From: a bacterium
GTDB taxonomy: Bacteria; Acidobacteriota; Thermoanaerobaculia; Multivoradales; JAHEKO01
DNA length: 64,000 nucleotides
NCBI GenBank assembly: GCA_024224155.1
Contig: JAAENP010000004.1
Location: forward strand, 1 to 64,000
Reading direction: 5' to 3'
This document shows positions 25,928 through 35,235 of the stretch, piece by piece (position 1 is the first letter of the stretch; each line of letters starts with the position of its first letter). The notes under the pieces were generated by a model. That model did not search any database. It was given only the letters and a program-made list of their open reading frames with translations, and had not been told where the DNA came from. Made by a program: the position numbers and the translations under genes.

Positions 25928-26983
25928 CTAGTCGTCCACTTTCCTGGCAGCCAGACCGACGGCGACCGCCAGCATCGGAGCCACGGAATCAAGCCAGACC
26001 CCGTCGAAATCGCTCTCTCGGTAATGGACCCGGCGCAGCGGATCCAGAACTTCGGTTGGAACGTTGAAGCGATCCTGGAGCACTTCGCGCAAATTCGGCG
26101 TGAGCGCACACCCGCCCGAGAGCATCAACTGGGTGACCCGGTCGTCGGCCGAGGTAGCGGCGAAGAAGTCGAAGGTCTTCTGGATCTCGGCCGCGAGCTC
26201 GGTCGAAACTGCCTCCAAGATCGCTCTCGCCTCTCCCGGCGAGCATCCGGGCACCTGTTCGCCCCGCTTCAGGCGCTCCGCCTGATCGAACGACAGGCTG
26301 TACTCACGCTGCAGAGCCTCGGTGAACTGGTTGCCACCGATCGACATGTCGCGCCAGAAGACGGTCGCTCCGCGGGACAGAATATTGATCGTCGTCACAC
26401 CGGCGCCCATGTTCACCAGGGCAACGACCTGTTGAGGATCGATGTCGTAGTTGATCTCGTACGCGTTCTGCACCGCAAAAGCATCGACGTCGACTATCAC
26501 CGGGTTCTTGCCGGCCTGGCTGATCACCGAGACGTAATCATTGACCTTGTCCCGCTTGACCGCCACCAGCAGTACCTCTATGGAGTCGCGCGCCACCTCT
26601 TCGTCGCTCAACACCATGTAGTCGAGGCGAACGTCGCTGATGTCGAACGGAATGTACTGCTCGGCCTCCCACTGAATCGACTCGGCGATCTCCTCCGGCG
26701 ACATGGCCGGCATCTGGATCTTTTTGATGATCACCGAGTGGCCGGCGAGCGAGGTCGCGTAGTTGTTGCTCTTGACGCCGCTCTCTTCGGCCAGCTTGTT
26801 GACCGCGTCGACGACCAGGGACGAGTCCATGATCGAGCCATCGACGATCGCCTCTGGAGAGAGCGGCTCGAGCCCGACACGTTGCAGATGCAACTCACCC
26901 TTACGCTCTTTGAGCTCGACCAACTTGACGGTCGAACTGCCGATGTCTAGCCCGATAACTCCTTTAGCACGCGCAAACAACAC
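25928..26983 (-). CDS. pilM: Actin-like pilus assembly ATPase PilM
   Basis: A 351-residue cytoplasmic actin-fold protein that binds the N-terminus of PilN. The phosphate-binding loops are GLDIGSSTVKLVEL, VNMGAGVTTINIL and LSGGCALTPNLREVL, and MSPEEIAESIQWEAEQYIPFDI is a family landmark. It is the first gene of the operon. A leader of about 70-85 nt separates it from a probable promoter at 27064-27092, divergent from rpmB. Confidence 0.97.
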   Translation of the reverse strand: MLFARAKGVIGLDIGSSTVKLVELKERKGELHLQRVGLEPLSPEAIVDGSIMDSSLVVDAVNKLAEESGVKSNNYATSLAGHSVIIKKIQMPAMSPEEIAESIQWEAEQYIPFDISDVRLDYMVLSDEEVARDSIEVLLVAVKRDKVNDYVSVISQAGKNPVIVDVDAFAVQNAYEINYDIDPQQVVALVNMGAGVTTINILSRGATVFWRDMSIGGNQFTEALQREYSLSFDQAERLKRGEQVPGCSPGEARAILEAVSTELAAEIQKTFDFFAATSADDRVTQLMLSGGCALTPNLREVLQDRFNVPTEVLDPLRRVHYRESDFDGVWLDSVAPMLAVAVGLAARKVDD

Positions 26984-27063
26984 TCGCTACACCTCTGATC
27001 GGATGATCCAAAAAACTTTAGCTTTGATGCTACTTTAACTAGCCAACCTTAAGCATTTTCTGC

Positions 27064-27092
27064 AAGCTATACAAGAATCTACACCCTGTCAA
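27064..27092 (-). promoter_or_regulatory. Probable sigma-70 promoter of the pil operon
   Basis: On the minus strand a perfect TTGACA (27092-27087) is followed after 15-17 nt by overlapping -10 candidates TATAGC and TAGCTT (between 27071 and 27064). It points toward pilM. I saw no sigma-54 GG-N10-GC element here, although a PilR-type activator is encoded elsewhere in the window. Confidence 0.5.
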
Positions 27093-27201
27093 GGGAACGG
27101 TCCGGTGGCCGCTCGGGGCTCCATTGGCGCCCGAAAAAACCGGCTGGTGGCTTTCGCACGAATCTGCTACCATCCCGGCTTCGATTTGGAGGAATTCTCG
27201 A

Positions 27202-27429
27202 ATGTCCAAGCAGTGCTCCATTTGCGGTAAGAAGACAACCATCGGTCGGCAAATCAGTCACGCACATAACGTCTCGGCTCGTACCTGGGAACCCAATCTC
27301 AGACGTGTTCGTGCACTCGTTAACGGCTCCGTTCAGCGAATCCTGGTCTGCGCGCGTTGTTTGCGCAGTGGCAAAGTCCACAAGCCCCCGGCAAGAGATT
27401 GGCGGCCCGAGACCGTCGAAGCGGAGTAG
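27202..27429 (+). CDS. rpmB: 50S ribosomal protein L28, zinc-binding form
   Basis: A 75-residue L28. The paired knuckles CSICGK (Cys5, Cys8) and VCARCLRSGKV (Cys50, Cys53) mark the zinc-containing form, and the body holds the usual NVSARTWEPNLRRVR segment. The frame is open for 26 more codons upstream, but the ATG at 27202 follows an excellent Shine-Dalgarno GGAGGA (27188-27193) and gives the expected N-terminus. It is a lone plus-strand gene, divergent from pilM and convergent with rel, whose stop lies 9 nt away. Confidence 0.97.
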   Translation: MSKQCSICGKKTTIGRQISHAHNVSARTWEPNLRRVRALVNGSVQRILVCARCLRSGKVHKPPARDWRPETVEAE

Positions 27430-27438
27430 AGCTAGCTC

Positions 27439-29754
27439 CTAGTTCTCTTCGCCGAGCGAGCCTTGGCGATCGGGTCTGCTTCCCATCGGGCGGCGAACAT
27501 CCAGGACCCCGCGCACACCCCGAAGCCCTTGGCGTAGCTTCTCCAACTGCTTCTTGTCCTTGACCTCGACCACCACGGCGATCTGCCCACGCCCGGTCTC
27601 GACGGTCTCGGCTTCGAAGTTGCGGATGTTGCCGTCGAACTTCGCTATGGCCTCGGTGAGTCTGGCCAGCATACCGGGCCGGTCCTCGGTCTCGATGACC
27701 AGCGGCACCGGAAAGACCTCGTCGCCGACGCGCTCCCACTCGACCTCGATCTCTCGCTCCGGGTTGTACAGCAGATTCGTGACGTTGGCGCAATCGACCG
27801 AATGCACCGAGACTCCCCGACCGCGGGTGACGTAGCCGACGATCTCGTCGCCGGGCAGCGGCTTGCAGCACTTCGCCAGATAGGCCAGCAGGTCACTGTC
27901 GCCGCGCACCGCAACGGCCGCCGGACCGAACGGCAGAATTCGCTCTACCGCAGAGCGCAGGCGGCTGGGCTTGGCGTTGACCGCGGCGAGTTGTTCGCTC
28001 GTCAGCGTTCGGTCGAGCACCTGCCGAACCGTGATCTTGCCGAAACCGATACGGCTCAACAAATCATCGGCATGCGCGATACCGTCCGCCGACAGGAACT
28101 TCTGCAGCTCCTTCGACTCCAGGAACCTCTTGGCGGCGATCTTGTGTCGTTTCAGGCCCCGGTCCAGAAGTCGGCGGCCGATCTCGAGCGAACGCTTCTT
28201 CTGCTCGGTGTTCAACCACTGCCGGATCTTGCTCTTGGCTCTTGAAGTACCCACGAAGCTCAGCCAATCGCGCGAGGGCTTGCGGTTGGGGTGGGTCATG
28301 ACCTCGACGATGTCGCCGTTCTGAAGGCGGGTCTTGAGTGGAACCAACCTGCCGTTGACACGCGCTCCCGAACAGTGGTGACCGAGCTCGGTGTGGATCT
28401 TGTAGGCGAAATCGAGCGGCGTCGCCCCTCGGGGAAACGAGAAGACATCGCTCTTGGGGGTAAACACGTACACCTCGTCCGGGTAGAGGTCCAGCTTCAG
28501 CGTCGCCATGAAGGCCCGCGGATCATCCACGTCCTGCTGCCAGTCGATCAGCTGGCGCAACCAGGCGACCTCGGTCTCCGCTGTGCCTTGATCCGGCTTG
28601 CCTTCCTTGTAGAGCCAGTGCGCGGCGATACCCTCTTCGGCCACGAGGTCCATCTCACGGGTTCTGATCTGCACCTCGAAGGGCTGTCCATTCTCGACCA
28701 CCACCGTGGTGTGCAGAGATCGGTAGAGGTTCGGCTTGGGCATTGCGATGTAGTCCTTGAACCTCCCAGGCACCGGACGCCAGTGCTGATGCACCACGCC
28801 CAAGGCCGCGTAGCAGTCTCGGACTTCTTCGCTGATGATTCGAAACGCCAGATAGTCATAGAGCTGAGCAAGCTCGATCCCCTGCCGACTGAGTTTGCGC
28901 TGAATCGAGTAGTAGCGCTTCACCCGGTAGCTGATCTCGGCTTCGATCCCGGCCACCGCCAGACTCTCTTCCAGCCTGGATCTGATGTCCGTAATCGCCT
29001 TGCGCCCGATCTTGAGCTTCTCGCGCACCTTTGCCTCAAGGGCGGCGAACTTGACCGGATGCAGGTGGTAGAAGGCCAAGTCGGCGAGATCCCCCTGTAC
29101 CTTTGCCATTCCGAGCCGGTGGGCAATGGGCGCGTAGATCTCGAGCGTCTCTCTCGAGACTCTGCGCTTGACCTCCGGACCCAGGTGCTCGAGCGTCATC
29201 ATGTTGTGCAGACGGTCCGCGAGCTTGACCAGAATCACCCGGATATCCTTCGCCGAGGCCAGGATGAGCTTGCGGAAGGTCTCCGACTGAGCCTCATCGC
29301 GCCGGACGTATTCGTGCTTTCCGATCTTCGTGACTCCATCCACGAGTCCGGTGATCTCGTCGCCGAACTCGGCCGCCAGAGCCTCTCGAGTCGTCAGGGT
29401 GTCTTCGAGGACGTCGTGCAACAACCCGACGGCGACCGAGGTCTGGTCCGCCCGGAAGCCCGCCAGGAAGTAGGCCACATACAGCGGATGCGTCAGGAAT
29501 GGCTCGCCCGACCGGCGTCTCTGGTCTCCGTGCATCTCGGCCGAGAACTCGTACACCCGACGCAGGAATGCTTCGTCCGGCTGTCTGCCGAGCTCTCGCA
29601 TGTGCTCGAGGAGATCCTCGAAGCTCACGCTCTTGTGAGGCGGCTTGACCGGCGGCGGCACCGGACGTGAAGAGAATCTCTCGCGCAGAGTCGGCATCGT
29701 CTTCCGGAGCGCGGTCGGCTCCGACCTGCCGGCCCGGACGATCCGGTCCGGCAT
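27439..29754 (-). CDS. rel: Bifunctional (p)ppGpp synthetase/hydrolase
   Basis: A 771-residue RelA/SpoT homologue controlling the stringent response. The HD hydrolase domain (about 75-180) is intact, with the LLHDVLEDT motif (His113, Asp114). The synthetase domain (about 270-370) has YDYLAFRI, RFKDYIAMPKPN and EVQIRTREMD. The RFKD motif is the RxKD type of bifunctional enzymes rather than the ExDD of RelA-only synthetases. TGS (about 425-490), a helical/zinc-finger-like region with HSVDCANV, and a C-terminal ACT domain (about 690-760) complete it. Confidence 0.96.
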   Translation of the reverse strand: MPDRIVRAGRSEPTALRKTMPTLRERFSSRPVPPPVKPPHKSVSFEDLLEHMRELGRQPDEAFLRRVYEFSAEMHGDQRRRSGEPFLTHPLYVAYFLAGFRADQTSVAVGLLHDVLEDTLTTREALAAEFGDEITGLVDGVTKIGKHEYVRRDEAQSETFRKLILASAKDIRVILVKLADRLHNMMTLEHLGPEVKRRVSRETLEIYAPIAHRLGMAKVQGDLADLAFYHLHPVKFAALEAKVREKLKIGRKAITDIRSRLEESLAVAGIEAEISYRVKRYYSIQRKLSRQGIELAQLYDYLAFRIISEEVRDCYAALGVVHQHWRPVPGRFKDYIAMPKPNLYRSLHTTVVVENGQPFEVQIRTREMDLVAEEGIAAHWLYKEGKPDQGTAETEVAWLRQLIDWQQDVDDPRAFMATLKLDLYPDEVYVFTPKSDVFSFPRGATPLDFAYKIHTELGHHCSGARVNGRLVPLKTRLQNGDIVEVMTHPNRKPSRDWLSFVGTSRAKSKIRQWLNTEQKKRSLEIGRRLLDRGLKRHKIAAKRFLESKELQKFLSADGIAHADDLLSRIGFGKITVRQVLDRTLTSEQLAAVNAKPSRLRSAVERILPFGPAAVAVRGDSDLLAYLAKCCKPLPGDEIVGYVTRGRGVSVHSVDCANVTNLLYNPEREIEVEWERVGDEVFPVPLVIETEDRPGMLARLTEAIAKFDGNIRNFEAETVETGRGQIAVVVEVKDKKQLEKLRQGLRGVRGVLDVRRPMGSRPDRQGSLGEEN

Positions 29755-29817
29755 CCTCAGATTATAGGTTTATGGCCATCGGGCCCCGCCGAACAACGAG
29801 GAGCCTTTTGACGAGCT

Positions 29818-31017
29818 CTACCTGGAGGCCGCTCGTGCTTCCCGGCGCCGGCCTCTGGCACCACGCCCGAAGAGCGTTTCCCAGAGCAGGGCGAACGGGC
29901 TCGCCACGTAGATCGACGAGTACGTACCCACGATGACGCCGATCGTGAGGATGAATGCGAACCCCCTGAGCACGTCGCCACCGAGGAAGAGAATCGAACC
30001 CACCACCAGAAGGGTGGTTCCCGAGGTCAGGACCGTTCTCGACAGCGTCTGGTTCAGGCTCCGGTTCATGGTCTCTTCCAATGGTCGGGACCTGGAACGT
30101 CGCAGGTTCTCGCGAACGCGGTCGAAAACGACCACCGAATCGTTGACCGAGTAGCCCACGAGCGTCAGAAACGCGGCGATCGTCGTCAGATTGAACTCGA
30201 AACCTGCCAGCGCGTAGAGGCCGACGGTAATGAAAACATCGTGCAGCACCGCGACCAGGGCCCCGACTCCGAAGCGCAGCTCGAACCGAAACCATATGTA
30301 GATGAGCATGCCGATCATGGAAGAGACGATGGCCAGAAGTCCCTTTCGACGAAGCTCGGATCCGATCTGCGGTCCGACGTTCTCCGCACCCAAAACCGAG
30401 AACTTACCAAGCCGCGCACCGCTCTCGAGCGCCTCGGCGGACTCCGGAGTCACTTCGGCCAGCGCCGAGATCGAGGCCCAGTCCGTTATCAACCCCTGCT
30501 CGCGCCGAAGCTCGAGAATTGCATCCGCTATCGGTCCGTAGGGTGCCTGATCGACCAGCCCGGTCGAGTCGGCAAGCCCGGGCAAGCGGGCATCGGGATC
30601 TCTCGAGGTCAGGAAGCTCTCGACCACCTCTCGACCTACGCGATTGAGGTCCGGCCCCGCGCCGGAGTTGTCGAGCGCCGCGTCGAGTGCCGACACGACC
30701 AAGCCCTGACTGCCCTCTTCGGATCCTTCCACGATCGGCGTCTTGATCAGCGCCTCGTTGGCCCCGGCGACGCCGAAACTCTGGATGACCGCGTCGGGCA
30801 CGCCCGCGTCGGCAACGATGTCGCGCAGCCTGTCAACCTCGATCGGCTCGGAGAACTTCAGCGTCAACTGGGTGCCGCCGGCGAAGTCGATTCCGAGATT
30901 GAGCCGCCGGGCGCCGAAGACCACGATCGCCGAAACCAGCAAGAGCACGAGAGACAGGATCATCCAGTACTTCCTGTACTTCATGAACTGGATTTTGCTG
31001 TCGCGAAAAAACTCCAT
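29818..31017 (-). CDS. secF: Protein-export membrane protein SecF
   Basis: Together with SecD it uses the proton or sodium gradient to help Sec-dependent export from the periplasmic side. The first transmembrane helix and LNLGIDFAGGTQLTL are typical. Six membrane helices are visible, with the conserved FLTLVGYSVNDSVVVFDRVREN motif. At 399 residues it is about 80-100 longer than common SecF proteins; the extra sequence is in the first periplasmic domain (about residues 85-205). It follows secD with a 22-nt gap. Confidence 0.96.
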   Translation of the reverse strand: MEFFRDSKIQFMKYRKYWMILSLVLLLVSAIVVFGARRLNLGIDFAGGTQLTLKFSEPIEVDRLRDIVADAGVPDAVIQSFGVAGANEALIKTPIVEGSEEGSQGLVVSALDAALDNSGAGPDLNRVGREVVESFLTSRDPDARLPGLADSTGLVDQAPYGPIADAILELRREQGLITDWASISALAEVTPESAEALESGARLGKFSVLGAENVGPQIGSELRRKGLLAIVSSMIGMLIYIWFRFELRFGVGALVAVLHDVFITVGLYALAGFEFNLTTIAAFLTLVGYSVNDSVVVFDRVRENLRRSRSRPLEETMNRSLNQTLSRTVLTSGTTLLVVGSILFLGGDVLRGFAFILTIGVIVGTYSSIYVASPFALLWETLFGRGARGRRREARAASR

Positions 31018-31039
31018 GTCTGTGTCCTCTGCTGCGCCG

Positions 31040-32614
31040 TCAGATCGAAAGACGGTCTACGCGCCGGCGGCGGGAAAGGATCATGTCGAAAAGCCAGCGG
31101 CTGACGAAGATCGCGGAGAACAGCGAAGCGAAGATGCCGATCGAGAGAGTCACCGCGAAGCCCCGAATCGGCCCGGTGCCGAACTGGAACAGAAACAGCG
31201 CGGCGAGAAGCGTGGTGATGTTCGCGTCCAGCACGGATGAAAGTGCCTTTCCGAAACCCGCATCGATCGCCGACTTGACGGTTCGACCGTGCCGTAGCTC
31301 TTCCCGAATGCGTTCGAAAACCAGCACGTTGGCGTCCACCGCCATGCCGATGGTCAAGGCGATGCCGGCGATGCCGGGAAGGGTCAGCGTCGCGCCGAAA
31401 TAGGCAAGTGCTCCGAAGATCAAGACGATGTTCATCGCGAGAGCGACGACCGCGTTGACTCCGGACAGCTTGTAGACCAGAAACATGGTCAGGACGACCA
31501 GCGCCATCCCCAGAAGACCTGCCTTCAAGCCCTGGTCGATCGAGTCTTGGCCCAACGAGGGACCGACGGTCCGTTCCTCGAGGTAGGTAATCGCGGCCGG
31601 CAGCGCACCCGATTTGAGTACGGTCGACAGATCCTCGACCTCCTGGCGCGTGAATGAGCCCTCGATGATGCCGCTGTCCCGAATCTGCGCCCGGATCGTG
31701 GGCGCGGACCGCACCTTACCGTCGAGCACGATCGCCAGGCCACGACCGATGTTGGCACCGGTCACGTCGCCGAATCGCTGCCCGCCCTCATGGGTGAGAA
31801 AGAAGTTCACGATCGGCTGGTTGAAGTCGCCGAGACCTGGGCGCGCGTCCTTGAGATCGCGCCCCGTGATCACGGAGACCTTCTCCACCGCGTAATACTG
31901 CTCCGCAACGACGTTGCCTTCGCTGTCGCGAATCGGGCCGGAGACGATCTCGACGTCGTCCGGAAGCCGGCCGCCGTAGTTGCCTAGAATCTCCTCGCGG
32001 CTGGGCGCTCCGCGGCCATCCGGAGGATAGGCGACCAGACGGAAATCCAGGAACGCCGTGTTCTTGATCAGCTTCTTGACTCGCTCGGGATCGTCGACGC
32101 CGGGCAATTGGACAACGATCCGGTTGCCCTCGAGCCCCTGGCGCTGAATCACCGGCTCCGACACGCCGAAGGCGTCCACCCGGTTTCGAATGGTCTCGAG
32201 CGCCTGTTTGACCGACTGATTGGCGATCAGATTGGCGTTCTGTGCCTTCATCTCGAAGGCCACTGCATCGTCCCGCCTCTGGTAATCCCAGCCCGGCAAG
32301 AACTCGGCCGCCTCGGTGGACACATCGGCAGCGCGATCGGCGCCGACGCCCAGGATGTCGAACGCCGTCGAAGACGTCCTGGTCCCGCTAGCGGTCTCGA
32401 GGCCCTTGTCCTGGAGCTCCTGGACCAGCCGGGCCAGGTCCTTGTCGGTTTCGGCTCGGAGCGCGTCTTCCGTCTCGACCTGGAGCACGAGGTAGGTACC
32501 GCCGCGCAGATCCAATCCCAAGCTGATCTTCTCGCCGAGCGGGTAGGCCGACAGAGCGCCGACCAGGACCACCAAACCGATAATCACGCCCTTCCAGAGC
32601 AGTCCTCGCTTCAT
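31040..32614 (-). CDS. secD: Protein-export membrane protein SecD
   Basis: A 524-residue RND-like export subunit. The N-terminal helix is followed by LGLDLRGGTYLVLQVE, a large periplasmic domain (P1 and head) with FGVSEPVIQRQGLEGNRIVVQLPG, and then five further helices with the IGMAVDANVLVFERIREELR motif. It lies in the order yajC-secD-secF, with yajC ending 2 nt upstream. Confidence 0.97.
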   Translation of the reverse strand: MKRGLLWKGVIIGLVVLVGALSAYPLGEKISLGLDLRGGTYLVLQVETEDALRAETDKDLARLVQELQDKGLETASGTRTSSTAFDILGVGADRAADVSTEAAEFLPGWDYQRRDDAVAFEMKAQNANLIANQSVKQALETIRNRVDAFGVSEPVIQRQGLEGNRIVVQLPGVDDPERVKKLIKNTAFLDFRLVAYPPDGRGAPSREEILGNYGGRLPDDVEIVSGPIRDSEGNVVAEQYYAVEKVSVITGRDLKDARPGLGDFNQPIVNFFLTHEGGQRFGDVTGANIGRGLAIVLDGKVRSAPTIRAQIRDSGIIEGSFTRQEVEDLSTVLKSGALPAAITYLEERTVGPSLGQDSIDQGLKAGLLGMALVVLTMFLVYKLSGVNAVVALAMNIVLIFGALAYFGATLTLPGIAGIALTIGMAVDANVLVFERIREELRHGRTVKSAIDAGFGKALSSVLDANITTLLAALFLFQFGTGPIRGFAVTLSIGIFASLFSAIFVSRWLFDMILSRRRRVDRLSI

Positions 32615-32616
32615 CT

Positions 32617-32934
32617 TCAGCCGTCACCTTCCGATCCTTGAAGTCCCGCGATCGCGGACTTCGAGACCTTGACTTTCACATTGTCGGCAACCTTGAGCAA
32701 AACCGCCTTGTCCAGAACCGCGGTGACCTCGCCGTGCAGGCCGCCCGAGGTCACGATCCGATCGCCCTTCTTGACGTCGCTGATCATCTGTTTGAGAGCC
32801 TTCTGACGCTTGCGCATCGGAGCGATCAAAAGGAAATAGAAGATGCCGAAAATGAGGACGATCGGCACCAGCTGCATGAAGGCACTCGGCTGCCCCTGGG
32901 CCTGAGCAAAAGCAAGCATCGTGAAACTCAACAT
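32617..32934 (-). CDS. yajC: Preprotein translocase subunit YajC
   Basis: A 105-residue single-span protein of the SecDF-YajC complex. The helix LVPIVLIFGIFYFLLI is followed by PMRKRQKALKQMISDVKKGDRIVTSGGLHGEV, the family signature. The frame is open 23 codons further upstream into tgt, but the ATG at 32934 gives the normal start and overlaps the tgt stop by 7 nt, so the genes are coupled. Confidence 0.95.
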   Translation of the reverse strand: MLSFTMLAFAQAQGQPSAFMQLVPIVLIFGIFYFLLIAPMRKRQKALKQMISDVKKGDRIVTSGGLHGEVTAVLDKAVLLKVADNVKVKVSKSAIAGLQGSEGDG

Positions 32935-34073
32935 GAACCAGGTCTCGTCGGTATTGTGTCGGGATCGGCGGCGGTGTAGGCGGCGGTAAACGAACCGGCC
33001 CACTCGGCGATCGCGCCAGACGCGATAGCTTCCCTGAGATCCCGCATAAAGTCAAGAAAGAAGCGGATATTGTGCTGTGTCGAGAGGACGGTTCCGGTGA
33101 CCTCTCCGGTACGAATCAGATGATGCAGGAACGCCCTGCTGACACTTGCGCAGGTGGGACAGGAGCAGCTCTCATCGACGGGCCCGCGGTCCTCTCGATA
33201 GCGGGCATTCTTGATTCTGATCGGCCCACCGCGGGTGAACAGGATGCCGTGGCGCGCGTTGCGCGACGGCAGCACGCAGTCGAACAAGTCGATGCCATGA
33301 CGGGCCGCGTGCAAGATGTCGAGCGGCGTCCCGACCCCCATCAGGTATCGCGGTTTCGAGGCCGGAAGCAGGGGCGCCGTGAACTCGACCACCCGCTGCC
33401 TGTCCTCCAACGGTTCGCCCACGCTGACACCACCGATGGCGTAGCCGGGAAAATCGAGCTCGGCGAGGGTCTCGGCGGCTTCTTGCCGTAACTCCGTAAA
33501 GACCCCCCCCTGAGCAATCGCGAAGAGCTTCGTGGCTCCCTCCTTCCAGGCCTCGCGGGCTCTCTTCGCCCAGCGGTTGGTGAGCCTCAGCGAAGCGCCG
33601 ATCTCCTTTTTGGTCGCCCCGGCCGGAGGGCACTCGTCGAGCATCATGGCGATATCGACGCCCATGCGCTCCTGGAACGAGACCACGGATTCGGGCGAGA
33701 ACTCGAGTGCCTGGCCGTCTATGTGGCTCCTGAACGATACGCCTTTCTCGGCGATCGTGCGCAGGCGGGCCAGGCTGAAGACTTGGAATCCACCGCTGTC
33801 GGTGAGGATCGGGCCGCTCCAACCGGTGAACCGATGGAGCCCGCCCACCGACTCGACGACGTCGATTCCCGGCCTCAGGGCGAGATGGTACAGATTGCAC
33901 AGCATCATCCCGGCTCCCAGAGCCTTCAATGCCTCGGGCGTCAAGCCCTTGACGGCGCCCAGTGTCCCCACCGGCATGAAAGCGGGCGTCTCGACCGAGC
34001 CATGGCGGGTCTTCAAGAGGCCCGACCGGGCCTGACCCTCTGTTCGGACGACCGAGAAGAGTTCAGATCTCAT
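32928..34073 (-). CDS. tgt: tRNA-guanine transglycosylase
   Basis: Exchanges guanine 34 of GUN anticodons for the queuine precursor preQ1. The 381-residue TIM barrel has ILTDSGGFQVFSLA (the catalytic-site Asp region), IAQGGVFTELRQEAAE, FDCVLPSRNARHGILFTRGG and the zinc site CSCPTCASVSRAFLHHL. It sits immediately upstream of yajC-secD-secF, a gene order widely seen in bacteria. Confidence 0.97.
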   Translation of the reverse strand: MRSELFSVVRTEGQARSGLLKTRHGSVETPAFMPVGTLGAVKGLTPEALKALGAGMMLCNLYHLALRPGIDVVESVGGLHRFTGWSGPILTDSGGFQVFSLARLRTIAEKGVSFRSHIDGQALEFSPESVVSFQERMGVDIAMMLDECPPAGATKKEIGASLRLTNRWAKRAREAWKEGATKLFAIAQGGVFTELRQEAAETLAELDFPGYAIGGVSVGEPLEDRQRVVEFTAPLLPASKPRYLMGVGTPLDILHAARHGIDLFDCVLPSRNARHGILFTRGGPIRIKNARYREDRGPVDESCSCPTCASVSRAFLHHLIRTGEVTGTVLSTQHNIRFFLDFMRDLREAIASGAIAEWAGSFTAAYTAADPDTIPTRPGSC

Positions 34074-34097
34074 CCTCGGGCGCGATCGTTCGGACGG

Positions 34098-34832
34098 CTA
34101 TCGCGGGCCACTGGCGGCCGCCCGACTGTCGAAGTGGACTTCGCGAACCTCGACATCCTGAGGCAGGTCCAGCTCGAAGCGATCCTTCGGGATTCCCTCG
34201 TTCCTGCGGAAGTTCCAGAACTCGTACTCGGTCACATCACCGTCGCCTTCCACGTATTTCAGTCTCACCGGCAAGAACAGGGTCGGGTGGAGCCACAAGT
34301 CCATACCTTGAATCCGTTTCGCGACGCGCTTGAAGCGCGGCAACAGCTCCAATCGCAGAGGATCGCCGCGATCGGGTGGCAGGTGCATTGCGACGGTAAA
34401 GTACTTCATCAGCGTATCGAGCGAGGTTCCCGCGCCGAGATATCTCAGAACCCGATCGGACTGCTCGCCGACCTGAGCCTTCTCCACGCGAGCGATATCG
34501 CGGTACCAGGTCGTCATGAGTCGGTCGGCTATCACCAGAGAAATCGGCTCGGGGGCCGAGTACTCCCAGCGCACACGATCGGGCGCGGCATAGGAGAACT
34601 CACCTTCCGACCGATCCGGCTCGAGCAAAAGCGCGCTCTCCTTGATCTGGGAGAACTCTGCTTCCAGGGTCACCAGCGCCTCGTGGGCTCGGCGAATCTG
34701 CTCGGCAAGCGCCTCGAGCCGTTCGGTCGGGGGCAGTGTCCCGTCAAAAGGACTGGGAACGCCATCCTGCGCTGGCGCACCGGCCGCGAACGACAACACC
34801 GCAAGACCGAGAATGAATAGAGTTCGACGCAT
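34098..34832 (-). CDS. lolA: LolA-like outer-membrane lipoprotein carrier
   Basis: A periplasmic chaperone that carries lipoproteins released by LolCDE to the outer membrane. From the ATG at 34832 it has 244 residues with a signal peptide (LFILGLAVLSFAAGAPAQ). The LolA half-barrel fold shows in LEAEFSQIKESALLLEPDRSEGEF, PDRVRWEYSAPEPISLVIADR and the C-terminal VTEYEFWNFRRNEGIPKDRFEL. The family is sequence-divergent, but many lipoproteins in this window need such a carrier. It lies upstream of tgt. Confidence 0.85.
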   Translation of the reverse strand: MRRTLFILGLAVLSFAAGAPAQDGVPSPFDGTLPPTERLEALAEQIRRAHEALVTLEAEFSQIKESALLLEPDRSEGEFSYAAPDRVRWEYSAPEPISLVIADRLMTTWYRDIARVEKAQVGEQSDRVLRYLGAGTSLDTLMKYFTVAMHLPPDRGDPLRLELLPRFKRVAKRIQGMDLWLHPTLFLPVRLKYVEGDGDVTEYEFWNFRRNEGIPKDRFELDLPQDVEVREVHFDSRAAASGPR

Positions 34833-34864
34833 TGCTTTCTCGGCCGGGGCCAACGACGAGGCAC

Positions 34865-34894
34865 ATCCTAACCCCGACCGAGTACCACCGGCAA
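34865..34894 (-). promoter_or_regulatory. Candidate promoter for lolA
   Basis: On the minus strand TTGCCG (34894-34889), an 18-nt spacer and TAGGAT (34870-34865) each match four of six consensus positions. Transcription would start about 25 nt before the lolA ATG. Confidence 0.35.
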
Positions 34895-34944
34895 ACAAGA
34901 GCGGCCGCAAGATCGCCGCCGCCGGTTCTTTCGGGCCGGCACAC

Positions 34945-34968
34945 CGAAAAAGCGGCGGCCGCCGCTTC
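34945..34968 (-). terminator. Intrinsic terminator-like palindrome upstream of lolA
   Basis: The 16-nt palindrome at 34951-34966 (a GC-only core between A and T) is followed on the minus strand by five T residues, the layout of a rho-independent terminator. It lies about 115 nt upstream of the lolA start. It would therefore stop minus-strand transcripts entering from the 35 kb region and insulate lolA. Confidence 0.45.
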
Positions 34969-35150
34969 TCGCAACCACTTTTGACGATCTCGAAAGAAGC
35001 CGTCCTGCAGCCAAAAAGTGTCTTGTCTTTCGCTAATTAGCTCTTGCCGGACGACGCGCATCGGCTCGACTCCGAAGCTGGCACAGACCGTGCTCCATTG
35101 GGGTGGCGAAACGACGAAGGTATCGAGAGAGACGCAAAGGAGAAGACCTC
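34969..35150. other. Intergenic stretch without a gene
   Basis: About 180 nt with below-average GC and no frame using the local codon pattern. A weak promoter-like pair, TTGGGG (35098-35103) and TATCGA (35121-35126) with a 17-nt spacer, points toward the 20-codon ORF. Nothing else can be supported. Confidence 0.4.
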
Positions 35151-35213
35151 ATGCTACCGTTCAACCCGCTCTGGTTCCTCAGCTATCTCGAGGGCTTTCT
35201 CTGGAACGACTAG
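35151..35213 (+). CDS. 20-codon aromatic leader-type micro-ORF
   Basis: The ATG at 35151 is preceded at the ideal 8-nt spacing by AAGGAG (35137-35142), a stronger Shine-Dalgarno than most genes here have. The 20-residue product is rich in aromatic and aliphatic residues (four Phe, two Trp, five Leu; MLPFNPLWFL at the start) and ends at TAG. A strong stem-loop begins 22 nt downstream. It could be a leader peptide, a small membrane-active peptide or chance. The SD and hairpin favour a real transcription/translation unit, but there is no homology evidence. Confidence 0.4.
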   Translation: MLPFNPLWFLSYLEGFLWND

Positions 35214-35235
35214 GCCACTAGTCTCCTCTGCTGTT

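Noticed and set aside
34744-35061. Minus-strand ORF of about 105 codons upstream of lolA
   Set aside because: It crosses a terminator-like palindrome and the lolA promoter and start, and its codon use is unlike its neighbours.
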